Source: JAEUUM01 sp038326165
GTDB lineage: Bacteria; Bacteroidota; Bacteroidia; Chitinophagales; Saprospiraceae
NCBI GenBank assembly: GCA_038326165.1
Contig: JBBQJT010000026.1
Coordinates: forward strand, 1 to 46,671
Reading direction: 5' to 3'
DNA length: 46,671 nt
Part shown: positions 1 through 9,264 of the stretch, piece after piece
Numbering within the stretch: the first letter of the stretch is position 1
Layout of the letters: each line of letters starts with the position of its first letter
Program-made: the position numbers and the translations under genes
The notes under the pieces: generated by a model
Database searches by the model: none
The model's input: the letters and a program-made list of their open reading frames with translations, nothing else
What the model was told of the DNA's origin: nothing

Positions 1-1
1 T

Positions 2-3000
2 ATAGATGCCTGCGGTCCTGAAGGTCCAAATGAATTCATGCTTTTGGGCTCTGGTAGTGGGTTCAATGTCAATAGTTTACAAATCGACTTTGCTACCCAA
101 AACAATACTATGGGCGCAACCAACAATGATATAAATGTCAACGCTGCTCCATGTGGATTTAAAATTCCCGATGCTACATTGATAGCAAATATACAAGCCT
201 CTGCCAATTGTGACGGAACAAATGTGATTCCAGTTGGACCAGGTGGCAGTGTTCCAGCTGGAGCTATCGTGCTTATTTTTACCTCAGGAAATGCTACAAC
301 ATCCTATGATTTTGATGCTTTGTGCGCAACAGGTCAAAAAATATATGTTTTACAAAACAGTTGCAACCGGACTATTGGGGCGTTTACAAATGGTCCTGGC
401 CCCGGAACTAGAACCACATCCATCACAATTGGTGGTTGTACCCCTCCATGTACCGATGCAATAACCTACGATCTTGGGAACTTCAATCCTCCCATGAATG
501 GAGATTATGTTTTGGCAGATGGATCTGATGGCAATGGAGGCTGCGTTTCACCAGTAGTAACAGCAACTCCAGTTCCAACCACCAGCTCCGTGGACGATGT
601 TACACTCTCCATATCAGAATTATTATGCAATGGTGGCCCTTATTATATAGTTGGCATTATTAATCCTGCACCCACTCCTCCTTGTGATGATGAATATACC
701 AATGAATTTGTATTCAATGTGGTCTGCCCCGAAGCTGCAATTGTAGCAGATGGACCTTTTTGTTTTGGTGGGTCAGCTACCTTGGATGGCTCAGGAGGAG
801 GCACTTATGTGTGGACAGGTCCTGCTGGATTCAATTCAATAAGTGAGGATCCTGTGATATCAAATTTGACCTTACTCAAGTCAGGCACCTACAACTTGAC
901 CGTAACAAACGCTGCCGGCTGTACAGATAAAACTTCTATCGATATTGTGGTAGATCCAGATATTACAGTGACCATAACACCGGCAAATCCTACTTTTTGT
1001 GCAGGGAATACTGTTACTCTGAACGGCTCCGCTGCAGGTGGTTCAGGTAATTTTGATTACGAATGGCAAATTCCAGGAGGTGGAACAGAAACAGGTCAAA
1101 CGATTGATGCTGGGGTTGTCGGAATATATACTTTAATAGTAACGGACTCAGAGGGCTGTTCCAAAACCAAAACAATCAACGTCAATCAAAATCCCTCGCC
1201 TGACGTATCGATAACACCCAATCCAGTTAGTTTATGCGCTGGACAATCGAAAATATTGACAGCAGATGTCACGGGCGGAACACCACCATACTTTTATGAT
1301 TGGGAAACCCCTAATGGCAATTTCACGATCAATACTGTTACGGCTGATAAAGCAGGAAACTATGCAGTGACGGTGACAGACAACAAAGGTTGTACTAGTG
1401 TTGCCAATATTGATGTCACTGTATCCCCTCAGCTCAATGTCAATTTGTCTACCACAACATTGAATGCTTGTTTTGGCAAAACACTAGATATAACTGCAAC
1501 TACTATAAATGGAGTTGGCCCATTTACATATTCTTGGAATACTCCGGGAGGAGCAAAAACTGGTAACACAATCACCGCTGATGTATCAGGCAATTATGCA
1601 GTTACCTCAACAGATTCAAACGGCTGTACTGGAACAAATACCATTGCCATTGTTGTCAACACGGAAATTGTCATCAATCTAACCCCTGCCAATCCAAGTT
1701 TTTGTCCAGGAAGTTGTGTGACTTTGAATGCGGGTGCAACTGGCGGGACAAGCCCTTATCAATTTCTTTGGTCTGGCGGCCAAACATTGCAGTCAATTTC
1801 AGCTTGTACAGCTGGAAACTATTGTGTAACTGTCACTGATGGCTTGGGATGCACAGCTATCCAATGTATTGATGTGACCCAAGTAGCACAGTTAATCATA
1901 GAAATCGAACCCATCAATCCATCTATTTGTTTGGGTGGAAGTGTAGATTTAAGCACAAAGATTAATGGCGGCAGCGCTCCTTATAGTTATGTATGGTTAA
2001 CCCCTTCCGGCAATTCATCCAATGCAGTAGTGAGTGCCACATTAGCGGGAAGCTATTTTGTAACTGTGACGGATGCCAATGGTTGCACTGGAACCGCCAG
2101 CACAATAGTAACTATCAGTTCCAATTTGCCTGTGAATATCCTTCCTGCGCCAGCCGAATTCTGTAAAGGAAAGGATATAGTCCTAACAGCCGATTCACCA
2201 GCAGGTGGAACATTGAGCTACTTATGGACTTTGCCAGGGGGCTCTAATCTATCGGGAGCAAGTATAACCGCTATTATGGCTGGCAATTATACTGTAACCG
2301 TCAGCAATGGTTCAGGATGTAGTGGTATTGCGAACATAGATGTTACAGAGCTGGCTTTGCCAGTTTTGAGTATTGATCCAAATCCGGCAAGTTTTTGTAC
2401 TGGTGGCTCTGTTGATCTTTCGGCCAATGTAACAGGTAGCGCGCCTTACTCTTATCAATGGATTGGACCATCAATCAATGCCAGCACTTCCTTCATCACA
2501 GTAAACTTAAATGGCATTTATGTCTTGACAGTGACCGATAGCAAAGGTTGTGTGGCAACTGCTAGTATTCCGGTATCCGAATCCAATACACTAGGAATGT
2601 CTTTTTCGCCTGCACCTCCAGGATTTTGTAAAGGGCAATCAATTAATTTGAGTGTCACTCCAATTGGAGGCTCCAGCCCTTTCACTTATGTCTGGACAAC
2701 ACCTGCAGGACCTAAGTCAACTGCCTCATTTCTGGTTAACCAAGCTGGTGTTTACTCTGTTATCATTAAAGATTCAAAAGCTTGTGAAGGCCAAGGTGCA
2801 GTTTTGGTCAATGAATTTACCAATCCTGTTATTGAGGCGCTCCCTGATACTGGTTTCTGCTTTGGAAAATCTATTAATATTGTAACGAAAGTAACAGATT
2901 TATTGCCACCTCTTAGCTATTCTTGGACAAGCCCATTAGGTGTGGTTGTAACACAAAATATCTCCAACGCCCAAGCAGGTGCATACACTCTTGTGGTAAC

Positions 3001-4300
3001 AAATTCAGCTGGTTGCAGCGCTTTGGTAAATCTTCAAGTTACGGAATGGCCTGCTCCAATAATCAATTTAAGTCCCGATCCTATTCTGTTCTGCCAAGGA
3101 ACATCAACTGATATAACAGCAACAATTACTGCCGGAAATCCTCCTTTTGTTTCCACATGGACTGGTAATGGCCTTGCAAATGGCAATACTTTTACCATCA
3201 ATCAATCAGGCATAATTTCACTAAGCGTTATTGATTCAAAAGCTTGTACTGCAAGTAAAAGCACAACTGCAAGTTCCCAAAGTGGTTTGATTGTGGACCT
3301 CCAAACGGATCCTGATTTATTATGTGGTAGTGGGGGCTTTGATGTCATCTCCTCGTTAACCGGTGGAAAATCGCCATTTATATATGCGTGGACTACTCCA
3401 TCAGGAAATCAAAATGGTGCAAATGCTAATGGTGATTTGTCTGGAATTTATTCAGTTATCGTAACCGATTCAGAAGGATGTTCAGGTCAAGCAAGTGTCA
3501 ATGTCAACAATGAAGCACTCTTACCATTGGATATTTCAAGCCAAGACCCAAGTTGTGACCAAGCCAATAGTGGATCAATTGTGATTAATTCCAGCCAATC
3601 AATTCAATTTCCAGCTGCTGTTAAAGTCAATAATCAAGCAGAGGTTACTATCAATAATCTGCCATTCAACATAGGCAATCTTTCAGCTGGCAATTATGAC
3701 ATCGTATTGACGGACAAAAATGGTTGTAGCACAAGTGGATCAACTAATTTAGTCGCCCCTTCCAGCATCAGTTTGGATCTCGGTCCCGACGTCACAATAA
3801 ATCTAGGTGAAAATTATTTTATCAATATAAACACTGACTTCACTATTTCCTCCATTATTTGGACGCCGGCTAATACCATCAGTTGTCCGGCTAACTGCAC
3901 TATTGCTGAAGCCAAACCTACTAAAACAACCACTTATACTGCTCAGGCAACTGATGACAATGGCTGTGTAGTTTCCGATAATATTAAGATAACAGTAATA
4001 GAAAAGACTTCGGTCTTCATCCCAAATGTATTCAGTTCTAATGCCGATGGAACCAATGACAAATGGGTCATATTTAGTGATAACACCGTCGAAAGTATCA
4101 AGGAAGCTGCCGTTTTTGATCGCTGGGGAGAATCAATATGGTACCAGAATAATTTCCCACCCAATGACAACAAATTTGGCTGGGATGGACGATTCAATGG
4201 AAAATATCTGAATCCTTGTGTTTTAGTTTACTACGTGGTAATTGAGTTCAAAAATGGGCAGACCAAAGTGTTCAAAGGTGACTTGAATATTTTCAGATAA
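2..4300 (+). CDS. SprB-type T9SS cargo protein with gliding-motility C-terminal domain (5' partial)
   Basis: The frame is open from base 2, so the gene starts left of the window; the first internal ATG at 38 is not the real start. The visible N-terminal part (roughly the first 230 residues, beginning DACGPEGPNEF) is Cys- and Gly-rich and resembles lamin-tail-like domains of Bacteroidota surface proteins. About eleven Ig/PKD-like SprB modules of 80-90 residues follow, each with a C-x-G-x-S start, a Y-x-W core and an ending like YxVTVTDxxGC. The last 90 residues (VFIPNVFSSNADGTND, FDRWGE, GWDGRFNGK, FKGDLNIFR) match the gliding motility-associated C-terminal domain that directs T9SS export. Known for the family: cell-surface adhesins or gliding adhesins. 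It ends 6 bp from the convergent gene on the other strand and no terminator separates them. The substrate it binds cannot be told. Confidence 0.85.
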   Translation: MDACGPEGPNEFMLLGSGSGFNVNSLQIDFATQNNTMGATNNDINVNAAPCGFKIPDATLIANIQASANCDGTNVIPVGPGGSVPAGAIVLIFTSGNATTSYDFDALCATGQKIYVLQNSCNRTIGAFTNGPGPGTRTTSITIGGCTPPCTDAITYDLGNFNPPMNGDYVLADGSDGNGGCVSPVVTATPVPTTSSVDDVTLSISELLCNGGPYYIVGIINPAPTPPCDDEYTNEFVFNVVCPEAAIVADGPFCFGGSATLDGSGGGTYVWTGPAGFNSISEDPVISNLTLLKSGTYNLTVTNAAGCTDKTSIDIVVDPDITVTITPANPTFCAGNTVTLNGSAAGGSGNFDYEWQIPGGGTETGQTIDAGVVGIYTLIVTDSEGCSKTKTINVNQNPSPDVSITPNPVSLCAGQSKILTADVTGGTPPYFYDWETPNGNFTINTVTADKAGNYAVTVTDNKGCTSVANIDVTVSPQLNVNLSTTTLNACFGKTLDITATTINGVGPFTYSWNTPGGAKTGNTITADVSGNYAVTSTDSNGCTGTNTIAIVVNTEIVINLTPANPSFCPGSCVTLNAGATGGTSPYQFLWSGGQTLQSISACTAGNYCVTVTDGLGCTAIQCIDVTQVAQLIIEIEPINPSICLGGSVDLSTKINGGSAPYSYVWLTPSGNSSNAVVSATLAGSYFVTVTDANGCTGTASTIVTISSNLPVNILPAPAEFCKGKDIVLTADSPAGGTLSYLWTLPGGSNLSGASITAIMAGNYTVTVSNGSGCSGIANIDVTELALPVLSIDPNPASFCTGGSVDLSANVTGSAPYSYQWIGPSINASTSFITVNLNGIYVLTVTDSKGCVATASIPVSESNTLGMSFSPAPPGFCKGQSINLSVTPIGGSSPFTYVWTTPAGPKSTASFLVNQAGVYSVIIKDSKACEGQGAVLVNEFTNPVIEALPDTGFCFGKSINIVTKVTDLLPPLSYSWTSPLGVVVTQNISNAQAGAYTLVVTNSAGCSALVNLQVTEWPAPIINLSPDPILFCQGTSTDITATITAGNPPFVSTWTGNGLANGNTFTINQSGIISLSVIDSKACTASKSTTASSQSGLIVDLQTDPDLLCGSGGFDVISSLTGGKSPFIYAWTTPSGNQNGANANGDLSGIYSVIVTDSEGCSGQASVNVNNEALLPLDISSQDPSCDQANSGSIVINSSQSIQFPAAVKVNNQAEVTINNLPFNIGNLSAGNYDIVLTDKNGCSTSGSTNLVAPSSISLDLGPDVTINLGENYFININTDFTISSIIWTPANTISCPANCTIAEAKPTKTTTYTAQATDDNGCVVSDNIKITVIEKTSVFIPNVFSSNADGTNDKWVIFSDNTVESIKEAAVFDRWGESIWYQNNFPPNDNKFGWDGRFNGKYLNPCVLVYYVVIEFKNGQTKVFKGDLNIFR

Positions 4301-4306
4301 ATTGAA

Positions 4307-5758
4307 TTAGGTATTTAAGAACTTATCTAGCTGTCTTTGGATTTGCTTAAAATTATCTTTGGCATTTAGAATGATTGGTTCAGTTACTCGTTCTATACAA
4401 TCTTTGATATCACAGCGTTCACAGGTAACATTGACTATTTTTCGTTCTATTTCAGGATCTTGACAGAATTTAATTTGCGTGTCTGATTTCATGTCAAGCA
4501 GCATGCCGGCAGTGTGGCTGATCCACTCTTTATCATTTTTCTTTTCGGCTATAGCTATGCACAAGTATTCATTGCCGCTGTAATGGTAAATTGACCTTTG
4601 TATTTTTATGATAATCGATTCATCATTTTCATGAAATGCATCAAAAACCCTAATTGCAAGCCATCTTCTGCAATAGTGTTCTCTGCGTCTGTTGGCATGG
4701 GGATCGTGCCGTCGACTCAAATGCAATTCCCTATCAATTTCAACTTGTTGGCTTTGCAGATTTAACTTACTGCGCAGGAAAAATATGTTATCAATCCCTA
4801 GAATCCTTGGAAGTAATGAGAACCTGTGAATTAATATAAAAGGAGCGACATCATATTTATCAATCCACTGAATCAAAATTGATGGTTGCCATGTTGGCAA
4901 TTCCAATAAGCTTTTAAGGTCTTTTTTGAACTCGGTTTCAGGTACCAACAATGCCATGGCGCAATAACTTGCACTAAAATGATTGAGCAAAATATCAAAA
5001 CTTAAAACCTTTAGGGGAATATTGGTAGCGGGCCTTGGATTCAAACCCAAAAACTGAAACCCTACTTCGCGAGCCAGAATATATCGTTTCTCTCTCTCAT
5101 TCAAATCCTTATGAATACTCAAAGTCTTGCTATTCTCAGAATAAATTGACTTAAAATATTTAAGCTTAGGAAAGGCTGAAAAATCAGTTTCAATGCATGA
5201 AATTCCGTGCTGACCTAGGAAGAGTTGCAAACTATTGACACTTGTATCCGCATTGAGGCTGAGCAAAATATTTGCAGCGCTTGCTTCCAATTCAGGAAAA
5301 TAATTATTGTGCAGTTCTTGATAGGATCTTAATGCACTCAAGTAAAAATGTTCAGATTCCTGTCCGTATTGCTTTGCCAATTCAAGTATTGCAGTGATGA
5401 AGGCTCCAACTTTGCCTGGAGATTCCGCAATTATGTCCGTTACTTTTACAATATCTATTCCAAACAGCTCTAAGGGTAATTCTTGGAGAAATTGCGAATC
5501 CAGAAGTTCAGCTATTGGTGTTAAATGAACAGGTAATTTCTTGCTAGAAAGTTCGGAAGCAGTAACTTTAAGTGCCTTTGCAATGGCATTAATTTTGTCA
5601 GGCCGTGGATATTTTTTAGCCTTTTCAATTTCATTCAAGTATGAGACTGATATACCCGTTGCCTCGCTCAAATCTTGAAGCAGGAAGCCGCTGGCCTGCC
5701 TGAAAAATTTCAATTTCAAGCCAAAAATCAATCTTTCATTAATACTCGCTACCGCCAT
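4307..5758 (-). CDS. XRE/ImmA-IrrE-type transcriptional regulator, PrpR/RamB (short-chain fatty acyl) family-like
   Basis: 483 residues from an ATG. Residues 11-70 form an XRE-type helix-turn-helix (LSEATGISVSYLNEIEKAKK). The centre matches an ImmA/IrrE-like domain, but the zinc-protease motif HExxH is replaced by LAREVGFQFLG (228-238), so proteolysis is unlikely. The C-terminal part has cysteines at 363, 400, 432 and the cluster C446-x2-C449-x4-C454, as in the DUF2083 region of short-chain fatty-acyl regulators. Known for that family (PrpR, RamB): DNA-binding proteins controlling acetate or propionate use in response to acyl-CoA, with an iron-sulfur cluster reported for PrpR. The effector here is inference. 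The gene starts 64 bp after the stop of the TonB receptor on the same strand, so co-transcription is possible. It converges with the adhesin gene to its left. Confidence 0.75.
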   Translation of the reverse strand: MAVASINERLIFGLKLKFFRQASGFLLQDLSEATGISVSYLNEIEKAKKYPRPDKINAIAKALKVTASELSSKKLPVHLTPIAELLDSQFLQELPLELFGIDIVKVTDIIAESPGKVGAFITAILELAKQYGQESEHFYLSALRSYQELHNNYFPELEASAANILLSLNADTSVNSLQLFLGQHGISCIETDFSAFPKLKYFKSIYSENSKTLSIHKDLNEREKRYILAREVGFQFLGLNPRPATNIPLKVLSFDILLNHFSASYCAMALLVPETEFKKDLKSLLELPTWQPSILIQWIDKYDVAPFILIHRFSLLPRILGIDNIFFLRSKLNLQSQQVEIDRELHLSRRHDPHANRRREHYCRRWLAIRVFDAFHENDESIIIKIQRSIYHYSGNEYLCIAIAEKKNDKEWISHTAGMLLDMKSDTQIKFCQDPEIERKIVNVTCERCDIKDCIERVTEPIILNAKDNFKQIQRQLDKFLNT

Positions 5759-5822
5759 AATTTTTCATAAGACACGAATATGACGATTATTTGAGGTAAA
5801 AACAAATAGAATGCACAAATAC

Positions 5823-8225
5823 TTAGATTTCAATCAACAAACCCACACTTGGAATACGTGTACCAATGGCATCACTGATTCGTTTTGTTTGGTAGCGTTG
5901 TTGTTCAATGGGTGCATCAGGGTTAGAAATAACTGGACCACCCACGGGAGTTTCGTTTTCATCAAGAGGGCGATCCAATATGGTAACTTGGTTGGCAATT
6001 GCTGTAGCTGCTAAGTTTTCAATATCGAGGTATGCGTTCAAGTTCCACTTCTTAAAGTACCATCTTTTGTCTACTCTTAGATCTATTTGATTGAAGGCTC
6101 CCAGTCTATTTGCGTTCAGTCTGTTATAATCTGGAATAGCACTCCCTGTCAAATCCCATATTTGCTTGAGTGATGAATTCTCGGCATCTGGAGTTCTTGG
6201 CAGTCCCGTTTGGAAGCGCCAATTGATACCTACTTCCCAGTTTTTACTAAATTTCTTTCCCAATGTCAAATTAACAATATGTCTAGCGTCCCAAGCTGAT
6301 GGAATGTAAACTTTATTCTTATCTTGAAATTCGCTCCAACCCAATGTATATGCCACAATTCCGAACCATCCTCTGTACAATTTTTGTTGAAACAAGAGTT
6401 CAATTCCATAAGTTCTGCCATCGGCAAACGGAACTGCCGGCTCATTGCCAACCACTCCAAAATCACCACCAATATTAGCCAAAACGAGACTATCTCTGAG
6501 TAACATTGGGTAGTTTTGGTAAAACTTATAAAATCCTTCAACTGAAATTCTACTATTGGATTGGGTGTTGTATTCAAATCCAGCAACAAAATGTCGGTTA
6601 GAAATATATTTTAAGCCATTGGCCTTGTTGACCAATTCATTGTTCACTCTATAACCCATCAAGGTGTAGGCTGGAAGCTGATAATACGAACCTGCATTGG
6701 CATTAAAGGCAATGGCTGGGGTTATCAAATAGGAGAGTGATGCCCTTGGAGACAATTGTTCCAAAGGGTTACTCATTTGCGCAGAATAACTGTTGGCATC
6801 GGTGCGCAAGCCTCCACTGAGACTCAATTTATCAGAATAGAATTTACGGCTGTATTGAACAAAAGCTCCATACTTATTAAAGCTCAGATCACCTTGATAA
6901 TTGATGGTGGTAGGCACCCCACTTATCGGAATAACATTAAAAGTGTTGGTGTTGTATTTTACCAATTCATATAGCACGCCATAAGTCAGTTTATTGTCGC
7001 CAAACCTCAATGTGCGCTCCGCTCTAAATTTGTTTTCAATTTCTTGCGACTTATAATCCAATATTTTATTGTTCGGGTTGGATTCATCATTGTCTTTGTA
7101 TTTGACTGCTTCATTGTTCAGCATATTCCGGCTTAAAACAAAAGTCCAAAACCCTTTATCGTCGTAATGCTTATACACCAGACCATTGGTATAATTCCAT
7201 TGTGTTGAAACAGGTAAACGGTTTAGAATAAATTGCTGCTGCTCCGTTTTGTTTGCCTCTTTGTTCAATGAAAATTGATCGACAGCACCTAGGCCTGTAA
7301 AATAAATCTCATTCTTTTTATCAATTTTGGTTCTGATTTTTACCTGAAAGTCATTGTATGTTGGCAGAAAAGGAAGCTCCAGTGCTTTGAAAAGAAACTG
7401 AAGATAAGAACGCCTTGCTGAGGCTATAAAGGTGGTTTTCTTACCAATTGGTCCTTCAGCGGTAATTCCTGCATCAGATGCTCCAGCGGTAAAAGTAAAT
7501 CCAAGTCGATCATCACGACCATCTTTTTGTTTGAAATTGAGAACCGAGCTCAAGCTATTTCCCCTATTGGCAGGAAATGCGCCAGAATAGAAATCAACTT
7601 CACGAATAAAGGTAACGTTGATCAAGCCTACTGGCCCTCCTGATGATCCTTGAGTTGCAAAATGGTTGATATTAGGTACTTCGACATCATCCAGATAAAA
7701 TCTATTCTCATTGGGAGCGCCACCACGAATAATCAAATCATTTCTAAATGAAGCAGTACTCGTAACACCAGGCAAAGATTGTAGCACCTTCGAAATATCT
7801 CGATTTGACCCAGGATTTCTCTGGATCTCAGTAGCACCAATGGTTCGGAGTGAAACTGGACTCTCTTCAGTGCGAGTAAATGAAGCAGCTTTGATTTCTA
7901 CTTCCTTCAAGTTGGATGAAGTGACAGAAAGTGTAAAGTCCAAATCACTTGGTCTAACGTTGGATATCAATATTTCACTTATTACCTTGGGTTCATACCC
8001 CAATATGGAAGCTTTAATATCGTAAGTACCCGGCTTGACTCCCTTTATTTCAAAATATCCATTTTCATCTGTATTTGCACCAAAAGTGGTGTTCATGATC
8101 TGAACCGTTGCAAAATCGATCGGAGAATTACTGGAAGCATCTCGCACGTAGCCCTTTATAATTCCCGATTGGGCAAAAAGCGCCATTCCTGAAGCAAAAC
8201 TCAGAGCAAACAATATAAGCCTCAT
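5823..8225 (-). CDS. TonB-dependent receptor with carboxypeptidase-regulatory-like N-terminal domain
   Basis: 800 residues. Signal peptide at residues 1-18 (MRLILFALSFASGMALFAQ). Residues 20-100 are a carboxypeptidase-regulatory-like beta-sandwich (GIIKGYVRDASSNSPIDFAT), common in Bacteroidota receptors. Residues about 120-235 form the plug (VLQSLPGVTSTASFRNDLII, then RGGAPNENRFYLDDVEVPN). The rest has the aromatic, alternating pattern of a 22-strand beta-barrel and ends in VGLLIEI. It should import an unknown ligand through the outer membrane with energy from TonB/ExbBD, none of which is in the window. It is not of SusC type and has no SusD partner. A PrpR/RamB-like regulator follows on the same strand. 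The upstream region holds copy 1 of an intergenic repeat that also lies upstream of the 23.7 kb gene. Confidence 0.88.
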   Translation of the reverse strand: MRLILFALSFASGMALFAQSGIIKGYVRDASSNSPIDFATVQIMNTTFGANTDENGYFEIKGVKPGTYDIKASILGYEPKVISEILISNVRPSDLDFTLSVTSSNLKEVEIKAASFTRTEESPVSLRTIGATEIQRNPGSNRDISKVLQSLPGVTSTASFRNDLIIRGGAPNENRFYLDDVEVPNINHFATQGSSGGPVGLINVTFIREVDFYSGAFPANRGNSLSSVLNFKQKDGRDDRLGFTFTAGASDAGITAEGPIGKKTTFIASARRSYLQFLFKALELPFLPTYNDFQVKIRTKIDKKNEIYFTGLGAVDQFSLNKEANKTEQQQFILNRLPVSTQWNYTNGLVYKHYDDKGFWTFVLSRNMLNNEAVKYKDNDESNPNNKILDYKSQEIENKFRAERTLRFGDNKLTYGVLYELVKYNTNTFNVIPISGVPTTINYQGDLSFNKYGAFVQYSRKFYSDKLSLSGGLRTDANSYSAQMSNPLEQLSPRASLSYLITPAIAFNANAGSYYQLPAYTLMGYRVNNELVNKANGLKYISNRHFVAGFEYNTQSNSRISVEGFYKFYQNYPMLLRDSLVLANIGGDFGVVGNEPAVPFADGRTYGIELLFQQKLYRGWFGIVAYTLGWSEFQDKNKVYIPSAWDARHIVNLTLGKKFSKNWEVGINWRFQTGLPRTPDAENSSLKQIWDLTGSAIPDYNRLNANRLGAFNQIDLRVDKRWYFKKWNLNAYLDIENLAATAIANQVTILDRPLDENETPVGGPVISNPDAPIEQQRYQTKRISDAIGTRIPSVGLLIEI

Positions 8226-8360
8226 AATTTCAAGATTTGCAAGAGAAACAAGATCAGAGCCTATAGGTTTAGATTTTGTTTAAGATTTTGTGTTTTTGTT
8301 TAATCCCGGAATCTGTTGAAGCGTATTTTGCTCTTTGGGTCTGACGAGTCAAGGCTTGAT

Positions 8361-8549
8361 AGACTATGAGCAAAGCTTTATGAGTCGACGGAAATCTTTG
8401 ATTTTTCGACTTTAAAGCCCTGATATTTAAAAAATTGTTAGGGTGTTAAACCTCCTAAAAGTCTGATACAACTATAGGAGTCGCCAGACCCGACAAAATT
8501 TTAGAATAACCAAAAATTAGGTCGAATCAGCGTCTAAAGCTGAATTTGG
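8361..8549 (+). repeat. Dispersed intergenic repeat, copy 1
   Basis: Two blocks match the region 23941-24060. Block a, 8361-8401, matches 23941-23981 at 34 of 41 positions. Block b, 8488-8549, matches 23999-24060 at 53 of 62 positions without gaps. Between the blocks this copy has an extra stretch of about 70 bp. Both copies lie on the same strand in spacers between a divergent minus-strand export or receptor gene and a plus-strand TonB-receptor gene. No reading frame crosses them. Function is unknown; an old mobile-element remnant, a regulatory region or a structured RNA are all possible. Confidence 0.7.
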
Positions 8550-8619
8550 ATTGATATAGGTACAAACAAAACATTATAGGAAAAACATCGGTCTCAACAT
8601 CAGCCTCTATTTGTCTGAA

Positions 8620-8642
8620 TCCTGACGTGTGTCCAGTCAGGA
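8620..8642. other. Short perfect hairpin in repeat-rich spacer
   Basis: TCCTGAC and GTCAGGA form a perfect 7-bp stem around a 9-base loop. No T-tract follows on either strand, so it is not a clear terminator. It lies just before the first 55-bp repeat unit. Confidence 0.45.
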
Positions 8643-8650
8643 CAGGCTGT

Positions 8651-8705
8651 GATTCTTATGATTAAATGATTAGTAGGATTTCTAATGTTCTCAATTTTTG
8701 AATAA
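8651..8705 (+). repeat. 55-bp direct repeat unit, copy 1
   Basis: Matches 8903-8957 at 51 of 55 positions with no gaps. Both copies run directly into a tract of CCATAAA-type repeats, so unit and tract have been duplicated together with a period of 252 bp. A shared TTTGTCTGAA also precedes both copies (near 8610 and 8889). It is non-coding. Confidence 0.8.
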
Positions 8706-8884
8706 CCCACAAACCCATAAACCATAACCCATAAACCCATAAACCATTAATCATTAACCCATAAACCATAACCCATAAACCATAAACCCATAAACATATA
8801 AACTATAAACCCATAAACCATAAACCATAAACCCATAAACCCATAACCCATAACCCATAAACCCATAAACCCATTAACAATTAA
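8706..8884 (+). repeat. Degenerate CCATAAA/CCCATAAA tandem tract
   Basis: About 180 bp made almost only of variations on ACCCATAA, ACCATAA and ACCATTAA. G is nearly absent, giving a strong strand asymmetry. The repeats are 7-8 bp and imperfect, as expected from replication slippage. No reading frame and no hairpin potential were seen. Confidence 0.85.
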
Positions 8885-8902
8885 CCCCTTTGTCTGAACT
8901 AA

Positions 8903-8957
8903 GATTTTTATGATTTAATGATTATTAGGATTTCTAATGCTCTCAATTTTTGAATAA
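8903..8957 (+). repeat. 55-bp direct repeat unit, copy 2
   Basis: Second copy of the unit at 8651-8705, with four substitutions. It is followed at once by the second, shorter CCATAAA tract. Confidence 0.8.
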
Positions 8958-9000
8958 ACCATAAACCATAAACCCATAAACCATAAACCCATAACCCAAG
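8956..9000 (+). repeat. Second degenerate CCATAAA tract
   Basis: About 45 bp of the same CCATAAA/CCCATAAA repeats as at 8706-8884. It runs out into short GGCCCAA repeats near 9000. Confidence 0.75.
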
Positions 9001-9264
9001 GCCCAAGGCCCAACATAACAATCATACCAATAACCGCCAAATAAAAAAAGTGGAACTCTAGAATTGACTTCTACTCTTCTTCATTTCATGTATTAAAATG
9101 CATAGTTCGTCAATCGCTTGAAGCATTTGATGACTTCTCTTCAGAAAAGACTCAATTTGGTGTTAGAATTGCATTATTAATCCCGTATGTAATTCTTTGT
9201 AAAGGCATTGAGTGTATTTGTTATGCCGCACACTTGCCAGCACAAAAACTGAAATCATAAACCT

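Larger units (their letters stand above)
8226..9264. other. Gene-free spacer between divergent TonB-receptor genes, filled with repeats
   Basis: About 1 kb without a convincing gene. From left to right it holds a copy of a dispersed intergenic repeat (8361-8549), a small hairpin (8620-8642), two copies of a 55-bp unit (8651-8705 and 8903-8957), and two tracts of degenerate CCATAAA repeats (8706-8884 and 8956-9000). The last 260 bp before the SusC gene must contain its promoter, but no full match to the Bacteroidota consensus (TTTG, then TAnnTTTG) was found. Confidence 0.6.

Noticed and set aside
9058..9162. Minus-strand open stretch of 34 codons ending LIHEMKKSRSQF before the SusC gene
   Set aside because: It has an amphipathic look reminiscent of the last helix of four-helix-bundle proteins, but no start codon in frame at a sensible place and no recognisable rest of a gene. 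Too short to support a pseudogene call.
9196..9220. TTTG (9196) and TGTATTTG (9213) as promoter of the SusC operon
   Set aside because: The spacing is only 13 bp and the second box misses the TA; too weak to annotate.
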